Source: Streptacidiphilus melanogenes
GTDB lineage: Bacteria; Actinomycetota; Actinomycetes; Streptomycetales; Streptomycetaceae
Direction: 5' to 3'
Assembly: GCF_000787835.1 (NCBI RefSeq)
Contig: NZ_BBPP01000047.1
Coordinates: 1-59,576 of the forward strand
Length of the DNA: 59,576 bases
Below are positions 15,588 to 24,615 of the stretch, in pieces. Each line of letters opens with the position of its first letter. Position 1 is the first letter of the stretch. The notes beneath the pieces are model-generated. The model had not been told where the DNA came from. It made no database searches and saw only the letters and a list, made by a program, of their open reading frames with translations. The position numbers and the translations under genes are program-made.

Positions 15588-16977
15588 TACTCCAACGGTG
15601 GATCGTGTCTTGAGCTGCTGACTCTCGTTGTGCTGGGTGTGGTGGTGATAGCTGAGGCCCGTGAGTGGGCATCCGAGTTGGAGTCGTTGTTCGCGCGGAC
15701 CGCCGGTCGTTTCGGGCGGGCTGACCTGCGGTGGCGGATGCGGGACTACGTCCGTGGCCTGCTGGCACCGGTGGACCGGAAGAACGGCTGGCAGTTGGCT
15801 GAGCGGGTCGGTCACAAGACACCGGACGGGTTCCAGCGACTGCTGAACAGCAGTCGCTGGGACGCGGACGCGCTACGCGACGACGTCCGTACCTACGTGG
15901 CTCAGCAACTGGGCCCGGGTGGAGTGTTGATCCTGGACGACACCGGCTTCATCAAGAAGGGCACCACCTCGGCCGGGGTGGGACGGCAGTACACCGGCAC
16001 CTCCGGAAAGATCGACAACTGCCAGATCGGGGTGTTCGCCGCCTACGCCACACCGCTGGGCCGGGCCCTGGTGGACCGCGAGCTCTACCTCCCCAAGGCT
16101 TGGACGAAGGACCGGGACCGCTGCCGGGCCGCGAAGATCCCCGACGACCGCGAGTTCGCCACCAAGGGCGAGCTCGCGCGCGCAATCGTGCTCAGATGCC
16201 TGGCCGCAGGCCTGCCGGCCGACTGGGTCACCGCCGACGAGGCCTACGGGCAGGACTGGTCCTTCCGCCGGATGCTCGAGGAGTCCGGCGTCGGCTACGT
16301 GGTCGCCGTGCCCAAGTCCCAGCAGATCAAGTCCTTGGCCGGGATGTGGCGCATCGACGAACTCATCCACGATGCACCCGAAGAAGCCTGGCAGCGGCTC
16401 TCCTGCGGTGACGGCGCCAAGGGTCCTCGCGTCTACGACTGGGCCGCGGCCAAGCTTCCGCGCAACCTCGTCTTCGACCCGGATCCGCCGACCCACCACC
16501 GCTGGGTCCTGGCCCGCCGCAGCCTGTCCGAACCCGGCGAACTGGCCTATTACCTCGCCTACGCGCCGGTCGAGGCGGGGGTCGCGGACCTGGCTCGCGT
16601 GGCCGGCTCCCGCTGGGCGATCGAGGAATGCTTCCAAGCCGCCAAGAACGAGTGTGGCCTGGACGAGTACGAGGTCCGCCGCTACCCGGGCTGGTACCGG
16701 CACATCACCTTGGCCATGCTCGCCCACGCATTCCTCGCGGCCCTGGCGGCCCAAGCCCTCGCCCGGGAAACCGCAGAAACGACCCCACCAGCCCAATCCC
16801 ACTCAGCGTGGCAGAGATCCGGCGCCTCCTGGACACTCTCCTGCCTCCACCTCGCCCCATCCCCGATCCCATCCGACACGCACTGAACTGGTCCCACTGG
16901 AGACGCCTACGCCAGGCAGCCGCCCGCCACAGCCACTACCAGAACCGCAGCTCAAGACACGATCCACCGTTGGAGTA
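15588..16977 (+). mobile_element. IS701-family element, 1390 bp, with CTAA target duplication
   Basis: The ends are perfect 31-bp inverted repeats starting TACTCCAACGGTGGATCGTG on both sides. They are flanked by CTAA at 15584-15587 and 16978-16981. IS701 elements are known to duplicate a 4-bp YTAR target, and CTAA fits. The intact repeats and exact duplication point to a recent insertion, although the transposase is frameshifted near its 3' end. Confidence 0.92.
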
Positions 16978-16981
16978 CTAA
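15630..16981 (+). pseudogene. IS701 transposase, frameshifted near the C-terminus
   Basis: From GTG 15630 the protein shows the IS701 motifs: GVLILDDTGFIKKGTTSAGV, GLPADWVTADEAYGQD and RWAIEECFQAAKNECGLDEY. The expected C-terminus (NPIPLSVAEIRRLLDTLL, then WSHWRRLRQAAARHSHYQNR) is present but in another frame from about 16780, so a single indel separates it. The current frame runs to 16886 with an unrelated tail. The catalytic residues lie before the break, so residual activity is possible but unlikely. Confidence 0.85.
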
Positions 16982-17267
16982 GAACTCCTAACAGAATGGC
17001 CAAGTCGGGACAAAGTTTGGTCCGCCCGCGCTGACCTCTGCCTCAGTCCGCGTGCTGACCGGGTTTCCTCGGCCCGGCGTAGGAGCGGGCCGAGGCGGGC
17101 GCCGTACTGTCCCTGACGGGCGCCTGCTCGATGAGATCCGCCTCGGTACGGGCTGGCATTGCACTGCCGCGTTCTTCCGACTGCGCCGAGGAGTAGCGAC
17201 CGGTCAACGCGGGCGAGATCAACCGCTGATCCGCGCACTGCTTCGGTCATCTTCTAGGGTCGTCCGT

Positions 17268-17729
17268 ATGATGATCGACACTGGGGTCGCCGACTCGCTC
17301 TTCGAATCCCTCCAGGCGGACGCCCTCACCAGCCCAGACCAGCTGCGCGAGCTCTACCCGCAGCCGAACCCGAACTCGCTCCGTAAGGAGATCGACCGCC
17401 TGACCGAGGAGTCCCGGGCTCTGATCGGCTGTTCCTCGCTGGTGTTCATCGGCAGTGCGGACGTCGAGGGCCGGTCAGACGTGACGCCGCGTGGCGGCCC
17501 GGCCGGGTTCGTCTCGGTACTCGACGAGCGGACCTTGGTCATCCCCGATGCGACCGGCAACAAGCGACTCGACACCATGCACAACCTGCTGCAGACCGAA
17601 CGCGTCGGACTGCTCTTCCTCATTCCCGGCCGCCCGAGCACGCTGCGCGTCAATGGCCGAGCCTGCGTCTCGGCGCGCCCGGAGCTGCTCGCCCAACTCA
17701 CGCCGGTCGTGTCCCTTGATGTGGTGTAG
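17268..17729 (+). pseudogene. Flavin-nucleotide-binding (PPOX-fold) protein, 3' end lost
   Basis: ATG 17268 starts a protein with LTEESRALIGCSSLVFIGSA, DVTPRGGPAGFVSVLDERTL, IPDATGNKRLDTMHNLLQTE and LFLIPGRPSTLRVNGRA, the pattern of the pyridoxamine-phosphate-oxidase-like flavin-binding family. It ends abruptly at TPVV followed by six residues encoded by the IS256 terminal repeat, which begins at 17711. The C-terminal 50 or so residues are missing and do not resume to the right of the IS (20734 on), so the flank has been rearranged. Confidence 0.8.
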
Positions 17730-17733
17730 CCGA

Positions 17734-18939
17734 TCAACCAGCGGTCGTGTTGGTGGTGTTGGGTAGCGCGGGGGCGCTATCGGGGAGCTCGGGGTAGAGC
17801 TGCTCCATGCTGCCCTCGGGCAGGTAGCGGCGGGGGAAGGCGATCCACTCGTCGTGCAGCTCGAACAGCACGGCGGTGACCAGCCGCAGCAGCGCGTCGT
17901 CGTTGGGGAAGACCTGGACGACGTCGGTGCGGCGTTTGACCTCGCGGTTGATCCGCTCGAGCGGGTTGGTCGACTGGATCTTCTTCCAATGTCGCTCCGG
18001 GAAGGCAGCGAACGCGGTCAGGTCGTCCTTCGCGTCCAGCAGCATCTCCTTGACCTTCGGGAACTGCTTGCCGAGCATGTCGGCGACCGTGTCGAGCTGG
18101 GTGCGAACCGCGTCCGCGGTGGACTGGGCGAAGATCGTGCGGATCGTCGCGGCGACCATCTCGCCGGCTTCCTTGCTGATCACGGCGAAGGTGTTGCGCA
18201 GGAAATGGACCCGGCAGCGCTGGTAGGCGGCGCCGAGCATGATCTTGCGGATGGCCTTGACCAGCCCGAGGTGGTGGTCGCCGATGACGAGCCGGACGCC
18301 GGTCAGGCCGCGTTCGCGCAGGTGACGGAGGAACTCGGTCCAGAACAGTTCGGTCTCGCTGTCGCCGACCATCACGCCGAGGACTTCGCGGCCGCCGTCC
18401 TCGGCGATGCCCGTGGCGATGACCACGGCCCGGGACACGATCTGGTGATCGACTCTGGCCTTGCAGTAGGTCGCGTCCAGGTAGACGTAGGGGAAGCGGA
18501 CGTGGTCCAGGGCCCGGGTGCGGAACGCGGTCAGCTGGCCGTCCAGGTCCTGGCAGATGCGGGAGACCTCGCTCTTGGAGATCCCGGTGTCGGCTCCGAG
18601 GGCCTTGACCAGGTCGTCGACCGAGCGGGTGGAGACGCCGTGGACGTAGGCCTCCATGATCACGGCGTAGAGGGCCTGGTCGATGCGGCGTCGCCGTTCC
18701 AGCAGGACGGGGAAGAAGCTCCCCGAGCGAAGCTTGGGGATCCCCAGCTCCAGGTCGCCGGCCTGGGTGCTGAGGGTCTTGTCGCGGTGGCCGTTGCGGA
18801 ACGTGGTCCGGGCGTCGGTGTGCTCGTTCCACTCGGCACCGATCCTCGCGGTGGCCTCGGCCTCGATCAGTTCCTGGAGCATCCGCTCGGCCACACCGCG
18901 GACGAGTTCGAGACCGTCCGCCGAACGTAGACACCTCAC
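17734..18939 (-). pseudogene. IS256-type transposase, main fragment
   Basis: This fragment carries the mutator-type core: ERMLQELIEAEATARIGAEW, LELGIPKLRSGSFFPVLLER, VHGVSTRSVDDLVKALGAD, then FPYVYLDATYCKAR (Asp), VRLVIGDHHLGLVKAIRK (Asp) and STNPLERINREVKRRTDVVQ (Glu). The apparent GTG start at 18939 and its first four codons come from the inserted IS110 end. The true sequence starts with the CGT codon at 18927. The first 15 residues are encoded on the far side of the IS110 (20548-20592). Joined, they give a 412-residue transposase with no other defect. Confidence 0.9.
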
Positions 18940-18951
18940 GGGGATAGCGCG

Positions 18952-20178
18952 TCAAGCTGCCGCGAAAAGTGGTGTGGGGAAGGCGATGTCTTCGTCGAAC
19001 GGTTCGTGCTTCTGGAGGCAGTGGTAGAGCTGCCCGAGCAGGCGATTGAAGAGGTTCCTCTGGGCGGCCGCGTGCCAGTCCCCGGCTTCCCGCCGGCGAC
19101 GGTAGTGCCCGTTGGCACCTGGTGATGCGCTGATCGCGGAGAAGGCCCAGAGGTAGCCGGCGTGGTTGAGCCGGTCGTTCTTCACCCAGCGTCTGGTGAT
19201 GCTCGACTTCTTCCCCGACGCCCGGGTGACCGGGGACGCGCCAGCGTAGGCCTTGAGGCCGCGGGCGTCGGCAAATCGGGTGTGGTCGTCTCCGATCTCA
19301 GCGAGGATCCGGGCGCCGAGCTGGGTGCCGAGCCCGGGGAAGCTCAGGATCACTTCGGCGTCCGGATGCTGTGGGAAAGCCTCGTTCACCGCCTCCGCCA
19401 GTTGGTCGGCGGCAGTGCAGGTGGCGTCCAACTGCCGCAGTAGGGCGAGCATCTGCTTGCCCAACGCGTCCTCGACCAGAGCGGGCTGGTGGGCGTACCC
19501 ACCGTGGAAGACAGCGCGGATCCGGTCGGCTTCGGCGTCGATGCCACGCTGCCGCCCTGCCCTCTTGAGCGCGGATCGGATCTGGTTGAGGGAGAGCCGG
19601 GCGGCCTTCGTCGGTGTCGGGGCAAGCGCGAGCAACTGCCGGGCTTCAGGCCGGCAGAGGCCGTTCTGCCAGGTGGCGAAGGCGTCCAGGGCAGCGGGGT
19701 AGTACTCGCGCAGCAGCGAGCGGAGCTGGTTGGACAGCTGCTGGCGGTTCCAGGTGGCGTCCTGTTGGGCACGGGCCAGGACTGCGATCGCGCGGCCCAG
19801 GTCGCTGTCGTTCGGGAGCGGCCGATGGGCGTGCATGTCCGTGCGGAGGATGTTCGCGAGGACCAGGGCGTCACCCGGGTCGGACTTCTTGCGGGAGACG
19901 GCGTGGCGGTCGCGGTAGCGGGCGGCGGCCATCGGGTTGATGGCGTAGACCTGCCGCGTGCCGGTCCGCAGCACGGCGACGAGCAGCCCGCGGGAGGTCT
20001 CGATGGCAATCGGGATCGGGTTCTCCTCGCTGTCGCCGTGGTCAGCCAGGAGGTCCAGTAGTAATCGGTAGCCAGCCGCGTCGTCGGTGATGTGGCGTTT
20101 GGCCAGCAGTTTGCCGGTGTTGTCGACGAGGGCAACGTCGTGCGTCTTCTCCGCCCAGTCGATGCCGCAGTAGATCAA
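18952..20178 (-). CDS. IS110-family RNA-guided recombinase (DEDD)
   Basis: The 408-residue protein has the RuvC-like N-terminal domain: GIDWAEKTHDVALV (Asp7), IPIAIETSRG (Glu60) and SRKKSDPGDALVLANILRT (Asp100, Asp103). A coiled linker follows, then the Tnp domain with ILSFPGLGTQLGARILAEIG and KAYAGASPVTRASGKKSS, where Ser315 or Ser321 would be the serine nucleophile. It appears intact. It would act with the bridge RNA encoded just upstream (20229-20490) to join element ends and target at a shared CT-containing core. The start is ATG 20178. Confidence 0.93.
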   Translation of the reverse strand: MIYCGIDWAEKTHDVALVDNTGKLLAKRHITDDAAGYRLLLDLLADHGDSEENPIPIAIETSRGLLVAVLRTGTRQVYAINPMAAARYRDRHAVSRKKSDPGDALVLANILRTDMHAHRPLPNDSDLGRAIAVLARAQQDATWNRQQLSNQLRSLLREYYPAALDAFATWQNGLCRPEARQLLALAPTPTKAARLSLNQIRSALKRAGRQRGIDAEADRIRAVFHGGYAHQPALVEDALGKQMLALLRQLDATCTAADQLAEAVNEAFPQHPDAEVILSFPGLGTQLGARILAEIGDDHTRFADARGLKAYAGASPVTRASGKKSSITRRWVKNDRLNHAGYLWAFSAISASPGANGHYRRRREAGDWHAAAQRNLFNRLLGQLYHCLQKHEPFDEDIAFPTPLFAAA

Positions 20179-20228
20179 GATGTTCTCCCGAGAGTGCAGA
20201 TGTTCGCGCTGGTCACGAGCACTTGCGG

Positions 20229-20490
20229 GCCACGCGTCGCACTAATCCCAGGCCTCGACCATGCGGCGGTCGGGCCGACACCTCACGAGCCATTCGTGGC
20301 ACCAGCGCACCGCGCGGGTCTCGGTCTGCGCGGGAGCTCGGAGGCTCTCGTGCGGCAAGGGATCACCGTGCAGTGGGCTCGTATCACAAACGTCAACGAG
20401 TGAGCCGGAAGAAGAGTTTGGTGTGAGGCGCCGGAGGTGCCGATCTACGTATGGGCCTGACTGGCCTGTGACTCCAAAGGCCTGCCTCCG
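20229..20490 (-). ncRNA. Putative IS110 bridge RNA with readable guide segments
   Basis: On the minus strand, 5' to 3': stem CGGAGG (20490-20485); UGGAGUCAC (20476-20468), identical to the left half of the actual target; hairpin GGCC-AGUCA-GGCC; ACGUAG (20450-20445), complementary to the right target half CTACGT; closing stem CCUCCG (20437-20432). Further on: stem GCCACG (20300-20295); CGUGAGGUGUC (20287-20277), identical to the element's 3' end; hairpin CGACC-GCCGCAU-GGUCG; GGAUUAG (20248-20242), complementary to core plus left end CTAATCC; closing stem CGUGGC (20234-20229). The order target loop, then donor loop matches known IS110 bridge RNAs. Ends are approximate. Confidence 0.85.
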
Positions 20491-20547
20491 ACGCCTCTCG
20501 GGCGATCACCGCCCAAGCGGCTGCCGCAGCAACCGTTAGCACCGGAT

Positions 20548-20592
20548 TAGTGACTCCAGCAGTCGCAGTAAGTCATGCTGGGACAGGGCCAC
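20548..20592 (-). pseudogene. First 15 codons of the interrupted IS256 transposase
   Basis: AGGAGG followed 6 bases later by GTG (20592) opens MALSQHDLLRLLESL, ending with the CTA codon at the IS110 junction. Joining this to the CGT codon at 18927 gives ESL-RSADGLELVRGVAERM, a continuous IS256 N-terminus. This fixes both the IS110 insertion point and the original start codon. Confidence 0.9.
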
Positions 20593-20733
20593 CCTGCACC
20601 TCCTGAGTTGAACTGGCCGTTCACTTCGGAGAGTTGCATGGTGGCCCGCCCTGCGGGCAGGGAGCAGAGACCACGCAGGGTCACGCCCCCGGCGTACGCC
20701 TGAGCCGTGATCGGCTACACCACTTCAAGGGAC

Positions 20734-21031
20734 GCGATCCCAAGCGCAGCAACTGACACCCCACCGCCCCGACATACGCCGTTACCCAGGAGGAGCATCG
20801 CCTGGTCCGGGACTCAGCACGCGCTGCGCTCCCCCGAGTACCGCGCCGACACCCGGGACGCCTTCGCGACTATCGCACGAAGGCCGCCGACTACTACGGG
20901 CCCCTCGGTCTCGCCAACCGGCTCGCTCCGTGATGTCCTACCCGATCCGTGCGGGCAAGCCGACAGGGCCATGCGAGCGCCTGGTACCCGGCCGCGGTTT
21001 GCTGCCCCCTGACTCTGGTTACGCGCTCACC
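20734..21031. other. Remnant DNA right of the IS256, no assignable gene
   Basis: One frame, ending at a TGA at 20935-20937, reads HRLVRDSARAALPRVPRR and later DYRTKAADYYGPLGLANRLA. It has no start and no family that I recognise. It may be the tail of a gene cut by the IS. The last 90 bases before 21032 would hold the promoter of the DUF2231 gene, but I see no clear -35/-10 pair. Confidence 0.3.
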
Positions 21032-21610
21032 ATGGACACCACTGCCGCGACCAGCGCTGACGTCCCGCACGACCAGCCGGTGCGGCGGGCCCTCGACTCG
21101 CTGGACGGACTGACCCCGCTGGATCCGCTCGCTGCGCTCATGCGCCGCGCCATCACCAGCACAGCCCTGGCCCCTGTCCGAGACACGCTGCGCGGGGACT
21201 GGCTGGGACACCGACTGCATCCGGCGCTGGTCCAGCTCCCCATCGGCTGCTGGACCAGCGCGGCCGTGCTCGACCTCCTCCCCAGCGAGCGTCGGGCGGC
21301 GACCGGTCTGATCGCCCTCGGACTGTTGACCGTCCCACCCACCGCTCTCACCGGCTGGATCGACTGGGCCGATCTACCGCCCGAGCGCCAGCGCGCCGGA
21401 CTGGTCCACGCCACCACCAACCTCACGGCCATCGCGCTCTACACCGCGTCGCTTTGCGCCCGGACCCGGGGCCGCTGGGCCCGCGGGCGCACGCTGGCCT
21501 GGACAGGCCTGGCCGTGGCCTCGGTCGGCGGAGCGATCGGAGGACACCTGGTCCATCGCGAGCCCAGTAACGCTGACGGGATGGACAGCCCGTCCGGCGC
21601 GACGGGCTGA
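21032..21610 (+). CDS. DUF2231-type membrane protein
   Basis: ATG 21032 begins a 192-residue protein. After a hydrophilic N-terminus comes DWLGHRLHPALVQLPIGCWT, the conserved GHxLHPxLVxxPIG signature of the DUF2231 membrane family. Three or four membrane segments follow (ATGLIALGLLTVPPTALTGW, TTNLTAIALYTASLCART, LAWTGLAVASVGGAIGGHL). The first His pair and the later GGHLVHR could bind metal or heme. The function of the family is unknown. It probably sits in the cytoplasmic membrane. Confidence 0.8.
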   Translation: MDTTAATSADVPHDQPVRRALDSLDGLTPLDPLAALMRRAITSTALAPVRDTLRGDWLGHRLHPALVQLPIGCWTSAAVLDLLPSERRAATGLIALGLLTVPPTALTGWIDWADLPPERQRAGLVHATTNLTAIALYTASLCARTRGRWARGRTLAWTGLAVASVGGAIGGHLVHREPSNADGMDSPSGATG

Positions 21611-22099
21611 CAGCCGGGCTGACGGCCCGTCTGCGAACTCCGGAGTGGACGTTGCCACCGAACCTTCGTGGCGGGACCGACCGTGGAGACGGCCGTGCAC
21701 AGCGCGGTCGCGGATCTCCTGATCGCGCTGCTGGCGATCAGCGCGGTGCGCGAACGGGCGGAAGCCAGACGCCGGGCGGCCTCTAGAGTCGCCAACGTCG
21801 CGGCCGGAACTGACGGCGCGGGGCAGCCAAGCCCGCATGGTGCCGCCCGTCGGCGCACATGCGGTCCACGCCCACGAATGGCGCAATACCGGGCGGACGG
21901 CTGAGCCCCTCCTAGGGTCGGCGGGGTGACCGTCCAGCGCCAGCTGGACGCGGCCACACGGATCCAGCATCACGACAAGACAGCGTGGCGTTGTCTTGAA
22001 GGATCAGCCGGTGGCCGTTCTCCTATCCCAGGACTCACTCCGACGCCGAAGCAAACCCCCGGATCCGGCAGAACCCGTACACCACCTCAAAGGACTCAA
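21611..22099. other. No supported gene
   Basis: A GTG-started frame of 78 codons at 21668-21904 (VETAVHSAVADLLIALLAIS, then an Arg-rich part) lacks a ribosome site and a recognisable family. The rest is Arg/Pro-rich in every frame. The stretch looks like degraded accessory DNA between the DUF2231 gene and an IS fragment. Confidence 0.3.
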
Positions 22100-22430
22100 C
22101 CCCCGGCGCACTTGGGCCGCCAGGTGCGTGCGTGGAGCCGCCGCATGAGATCGCGGTGCCACCGCAGCGCCGTGTCCGGGCGGACGAGCAGCCGCAGCCG
22201 GTGCAGGAACTCCCGCGGCAGCGGCACCAGCAGAGCCGCCAGGAACGCGCGATCCAACGGAGAGAACGTCACCTTGTACCCACCGAGCTGTCGTTCAAGG
22301 ACCGCGATTTTGGTGGCGCAGAACGAGGATCTCCGCGTCCTTCTCGCGGTCGCTCATCGGCAGCAGTCGCAGGGCGGCGAAAGCGTGGGAGACGGCAAGG
22401 TAGAGTGATCATCTCGCCGTAACTCCAAGC
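22100..22430 (-). pseudogene. N-terminal fragment of an IS3/IS481-like integrase
   Basis: The minus strand encodes YLAVSHAFAALRLLPMSDRE followed by KDAEILVLRHQ in one frame, and then IAVLERQLGGYKVTFSPLDR with VRPDTALRWHRDLMRRLHAR in another. This is the start of a common streptomycete integrase-type transposase. A one-base shift near 22310 breaks it, and the catalytic core is absent. It is a dead remnant next to the IS30 element. Confidence 0.7.
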
Positions 22431-22508
22431 AACCTCTGACCGGGCGGATGCAGGCGCACAGTTGGCGGCTGTCAACGCTTCGCGAAAAGTGACCCTCTGG
22501 CAGTCCTT

Positions 22509-23761
22509 GGATTCTAAAGCTTGTCGCAACATCCGTGATCATGATGGGTGTGTTGATGGGCATACAAGGGCGCAAGCGTCGGCTCGATCTGGAGGCGGAG
22601 TACTGGCGCCTGCTGCAGTCCGGGGTCGGCACGGTCGAGGCCTGCAAACTGGTCGGGATCGGGAGGAAGACCGGCTACCGGTGGCGGGCGGAGAACGGAG
22701 GCCTGCCGCCCGAGCGGGTGCCTGAGGCCGAGCACTCAGGCCGCTAACCTGTCGCTGCTGGAACGCAAGCGCATCGCGACGCTGCGGGAACGCGGCCTGA
22801 CCATGACGGAGATCGCTTCCCGGATCGGCCGGTCGACCTCCACGGTCAGCCGTGAACTGCGCCGCAACATGCTCGAACACGACAAGGGTGTCTACGACGC
22901 CAACATGGCTCACCACCGCTCCCGCGAGCGGGCTACCCGTCCGCGCCGGCCGAAGCTGCAGACCGACGCCGAACTCCGCGCCGAGGTCCAGGCCAAGCTC
23001 GACCTGGAGTGGAGCCCGGAACAGATCGCCGCCCACCTGCGCATCCGGTGGCCGGACCAGCCGGACCGGCACCTGTGCCATGAGACCATCTACCGCGCGC
23101 TCTACCAGGGCGCCAAATACACCCTGAGCAGGACCTTGACGAAGAAGTTGCGGACCGGCCGGGCCCTGCGCAAACGCCGCCGCAGCGGCAGCGCGCGGGC
23201 TCCGCGGTTCCAGACGCCGGCCACCCCCATCCACGACCGCCCTGTCGTCGTCGAGCTGCGCGAGCGCGTGGGCGACTGGGAAGGCGACCTCGTCGTCGGC
23301 CGCGGCAACAAGTCCGCCGTCGCCACACTGGTCGACCGCTGCACCCGCCTGCTGCGGCTGGTCCCGCTGCCCGACGGACACGACTCCGCGAAGGTCTGCA
23401 ACGCCATCACCGCCGCGATGGCAACTCTCCCCGGACAGGCACGGATGACGCTGACATGGGACCAGGGCACCGAGATGGCCCGCCACCACGAACTGGCACC
23501 CCTGTTCCAGGACGGAGTGTTCTTCGCCTATCCAGCCAGCCCCTGGCAGCGCGGCACCAAAGAGAACACGAACGGCCTGCTGCGGCAGTACCTGCCCAAG
23601 GGCACTGACCTCTCCGTCCACACCCACGAGGAGCTACGCGCGATCGAGGACCGTCTCAACAGCCGGCCCCGAAAGACGCTGGGATGGCGAACTCCAGCTC
23701 ACGCGTTCGCCGCCGCTCTGACAGCATGAGACCAGCAACGTTGCGACGATCATGCGAATCC
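22509..23761 (+). mobile_element. IS30-family element
   Basis: The imperfect terminal repeats are GGATTC-N8-GTCGCAAC at the left (22509-22530) and its inverse at the right (23740-23761). Between them is one transposase in two frames (22556-23729). The length of about 1250 bp is normal for IS30. No target duplication could be assigned with confidence. Confidence 0.75.
22556..23729 (+). pseudogene. IS30-family transposase with one frameshift
   Basis: From ATG 22556 the first frame gives MGIQGRKRRLDLEAEYWRLL and the N-terminal helix-turn-helix (GVGTVEACKLVGIGRKTGYR). It hits TAA at 22744 where the family expects SGRYLSLLERKRIATLRERG. The remainder continues in another frame with EIASRIGRSTSTVSRELRRN, the Asp motif RVGDWEGDLVVGRGNKSAV, MTLTWDQGTEMARHHELAP and the Glu in TKENTNGLLRQYLPKG. 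One inserted base in CGCTAACCTG explains the break. A programmed +1 shift is possible but not supported by any known slip site. Confidence 0.85.
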
Positions 23762-23843
23762 GCCTGATCTTGGCCGCTGACAACGGAACGCCGAAATGGC
23801 GATGACGGGGTGTTCTCGCTGTTCAGGGTGACATGCACCGGTT

Positions 23844-23896
23844 CCATGTCAGTCCATGTCACCCGGCCCTGTCAGTTCCATGTCGCGCACCATGTC
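23844..23896. repeat. Four CCATGTC repeats
   Basis: CCATGTC occurs at 23844, 23854, 23878 and 23890 in the same direction, with an inverse GACATG at 23830. Short, closely spaced repeats like these are found at the ends of IS21-type elements, where the transposase binds. No IS21 gene is present, so this may be a leftover end. Confidence 0.4.
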
Positions 23897-23966
23897 GCCG
23901 CGTGGCAAGGGGCGCTACGCCGCCCGGGACCGTGACGGGCGTCCCGGCACTCCGTGGCTTCGGGTT

Positions 23967-24476
23967 TCAGCGCAGGACCTCGACCAGGAGCACCCAGGCG
24001 TTGACGGCGGCGATCGTGACGGCGAGGACGAATGCGGCGGGCAGCCAGTACAGGCCGCCGCCATGGCCGGCCGCGAGGGATACTCCGGCGGTCAGCAGGG
24101 TGAGGGTGACGGCGGCCGCGAGGAAGCGCCGCAGGATCACTTCGGTTGGGTTCGGGCTGCGGCCTCGGCCGGTGTAGGCGGCGCGGACGGGCGAGATCGC
24201 GCTCGCAGCGGCGTTGAGGAGGACGAAGGCGGCGAGCACGTCGGGGTTGATGGCCGGGGTCAGTGCGACGACGCTGATGAGCGAGACGATGAGCAGCGCG
24301 ACGAGGGCTTCGAGGGCGCGGCCCGTCATGGAGCTCTGGCCTTCGCGTTTCTCCATGTCCAGGACGGTGCGGATGTTGACGCTGAGGCCGACGAAGATGA
24401 GGCCGCAGAGCGCTGCTGCCGCGCCGCCCGCGCACAGGAACATGTCGGTCCAGCCTCCGGTGGCGTAGCCGGTCAT
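23967..24476 (-). CDS. Four-helix membrane protein, 169 aa
   Basis: ATG 24476 (MTGYATGGWTDMFLCAGGAA) starts a protein with four hydrophobic segments: the N-terminal one up to LCGLIFVGLSVNI, then ALVALLIVSLISVVALTPAI, ILRRFLAAAVTLTLLTAGVSL and LPAAFVLAVTIAAVNAWVLLV. Small integral membrane proteins of this type are widespread in actinobacteria and their function is unknown. The ribosome site is weak. A start at 24554 would add a hydrophilic leader. It lies downstream of the hydrolase gene on the same strand, about 140 bases away, and may be co-transcribed. Confidence 0.7.
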   Translation of the reverse strand: MTGYATGGWTDMFLCAGGAAAALCGLIFVGLSVNIRTVLDMEKREGQSSMTGRALEALVALLIVSLISVVALTPAINPDVLAAFVLLNAAASAISPVRAAYTGRGRSPNPTEVILRRFLAAAVTLTLLTAGVSLAAGHGGGLYWLPAAFVLAVTIAAVNAWVLLVEVLR

Positions 24477-24615
24477 CTGCGGGGAGCCCCTTTCGTCGGT
24501 GTCGTTGCGGTGGCTTTGCGCCGGTGTGTGGTGGTCATCGGGTGTGCCGGGCACCGGAGTGCGCGCATCAGTGCGCCCACCCCGGGCGTCCGGGCGTTCG
24601 GCAGGCCTTAGGCAC

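Larger units (their letters stand above)
18931..20550 (-). mobile_element. IS110-family element inserted at a CTA site
   Basis: The boundaries come from the restored IS256 gene. On the coding (minus) strand the host reads GAGTCA-CTA-CGTTCGGCG, and CTA (TAG on plus) is present at both junctions (18928-18930 and 20548-20550). The element is 1620 bp with a 408-residue recombinase, 370 bases of non-coding DNA before it and only about 21 bases after it. This is the layout of the IS110 subgroup, whose long left end encodes a bridge RNA. No inverted repeats or true duplication beyond the shared core are seen, as expected for this family. Confidence 0.92.
17711..20733 (-). mobile_element. IS256-family element interrupted by an IS110 element
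   Basis: The outer 26-bp inverted repeats (17711-17736 and 20708-20733, one mismatch, starting GTCCCTTGA) frame a transposase on the minus strand. The inner 18931-20550 is a foreign IS110 copy. Taking it out leaves a 1.4-kb IS256. The 8-9 bases outside the two ends differ, so no target duplication is seen. The left host gene does not continue on the right, which suggests a later deletion or recombination. Confidence 0.88.

Noticed and set aside
17702-20742. Search for an IS256 target duplication
   Set aside because: The 8-9 bases outside the two ends differ, so no duplication can be claimed.
21668-21904. 78-codon frame after the DUF2231 gene
   Set aside because: It has no ribosome site, an Arg-rich second half and no recognisable family, so it is not listed as a gene.
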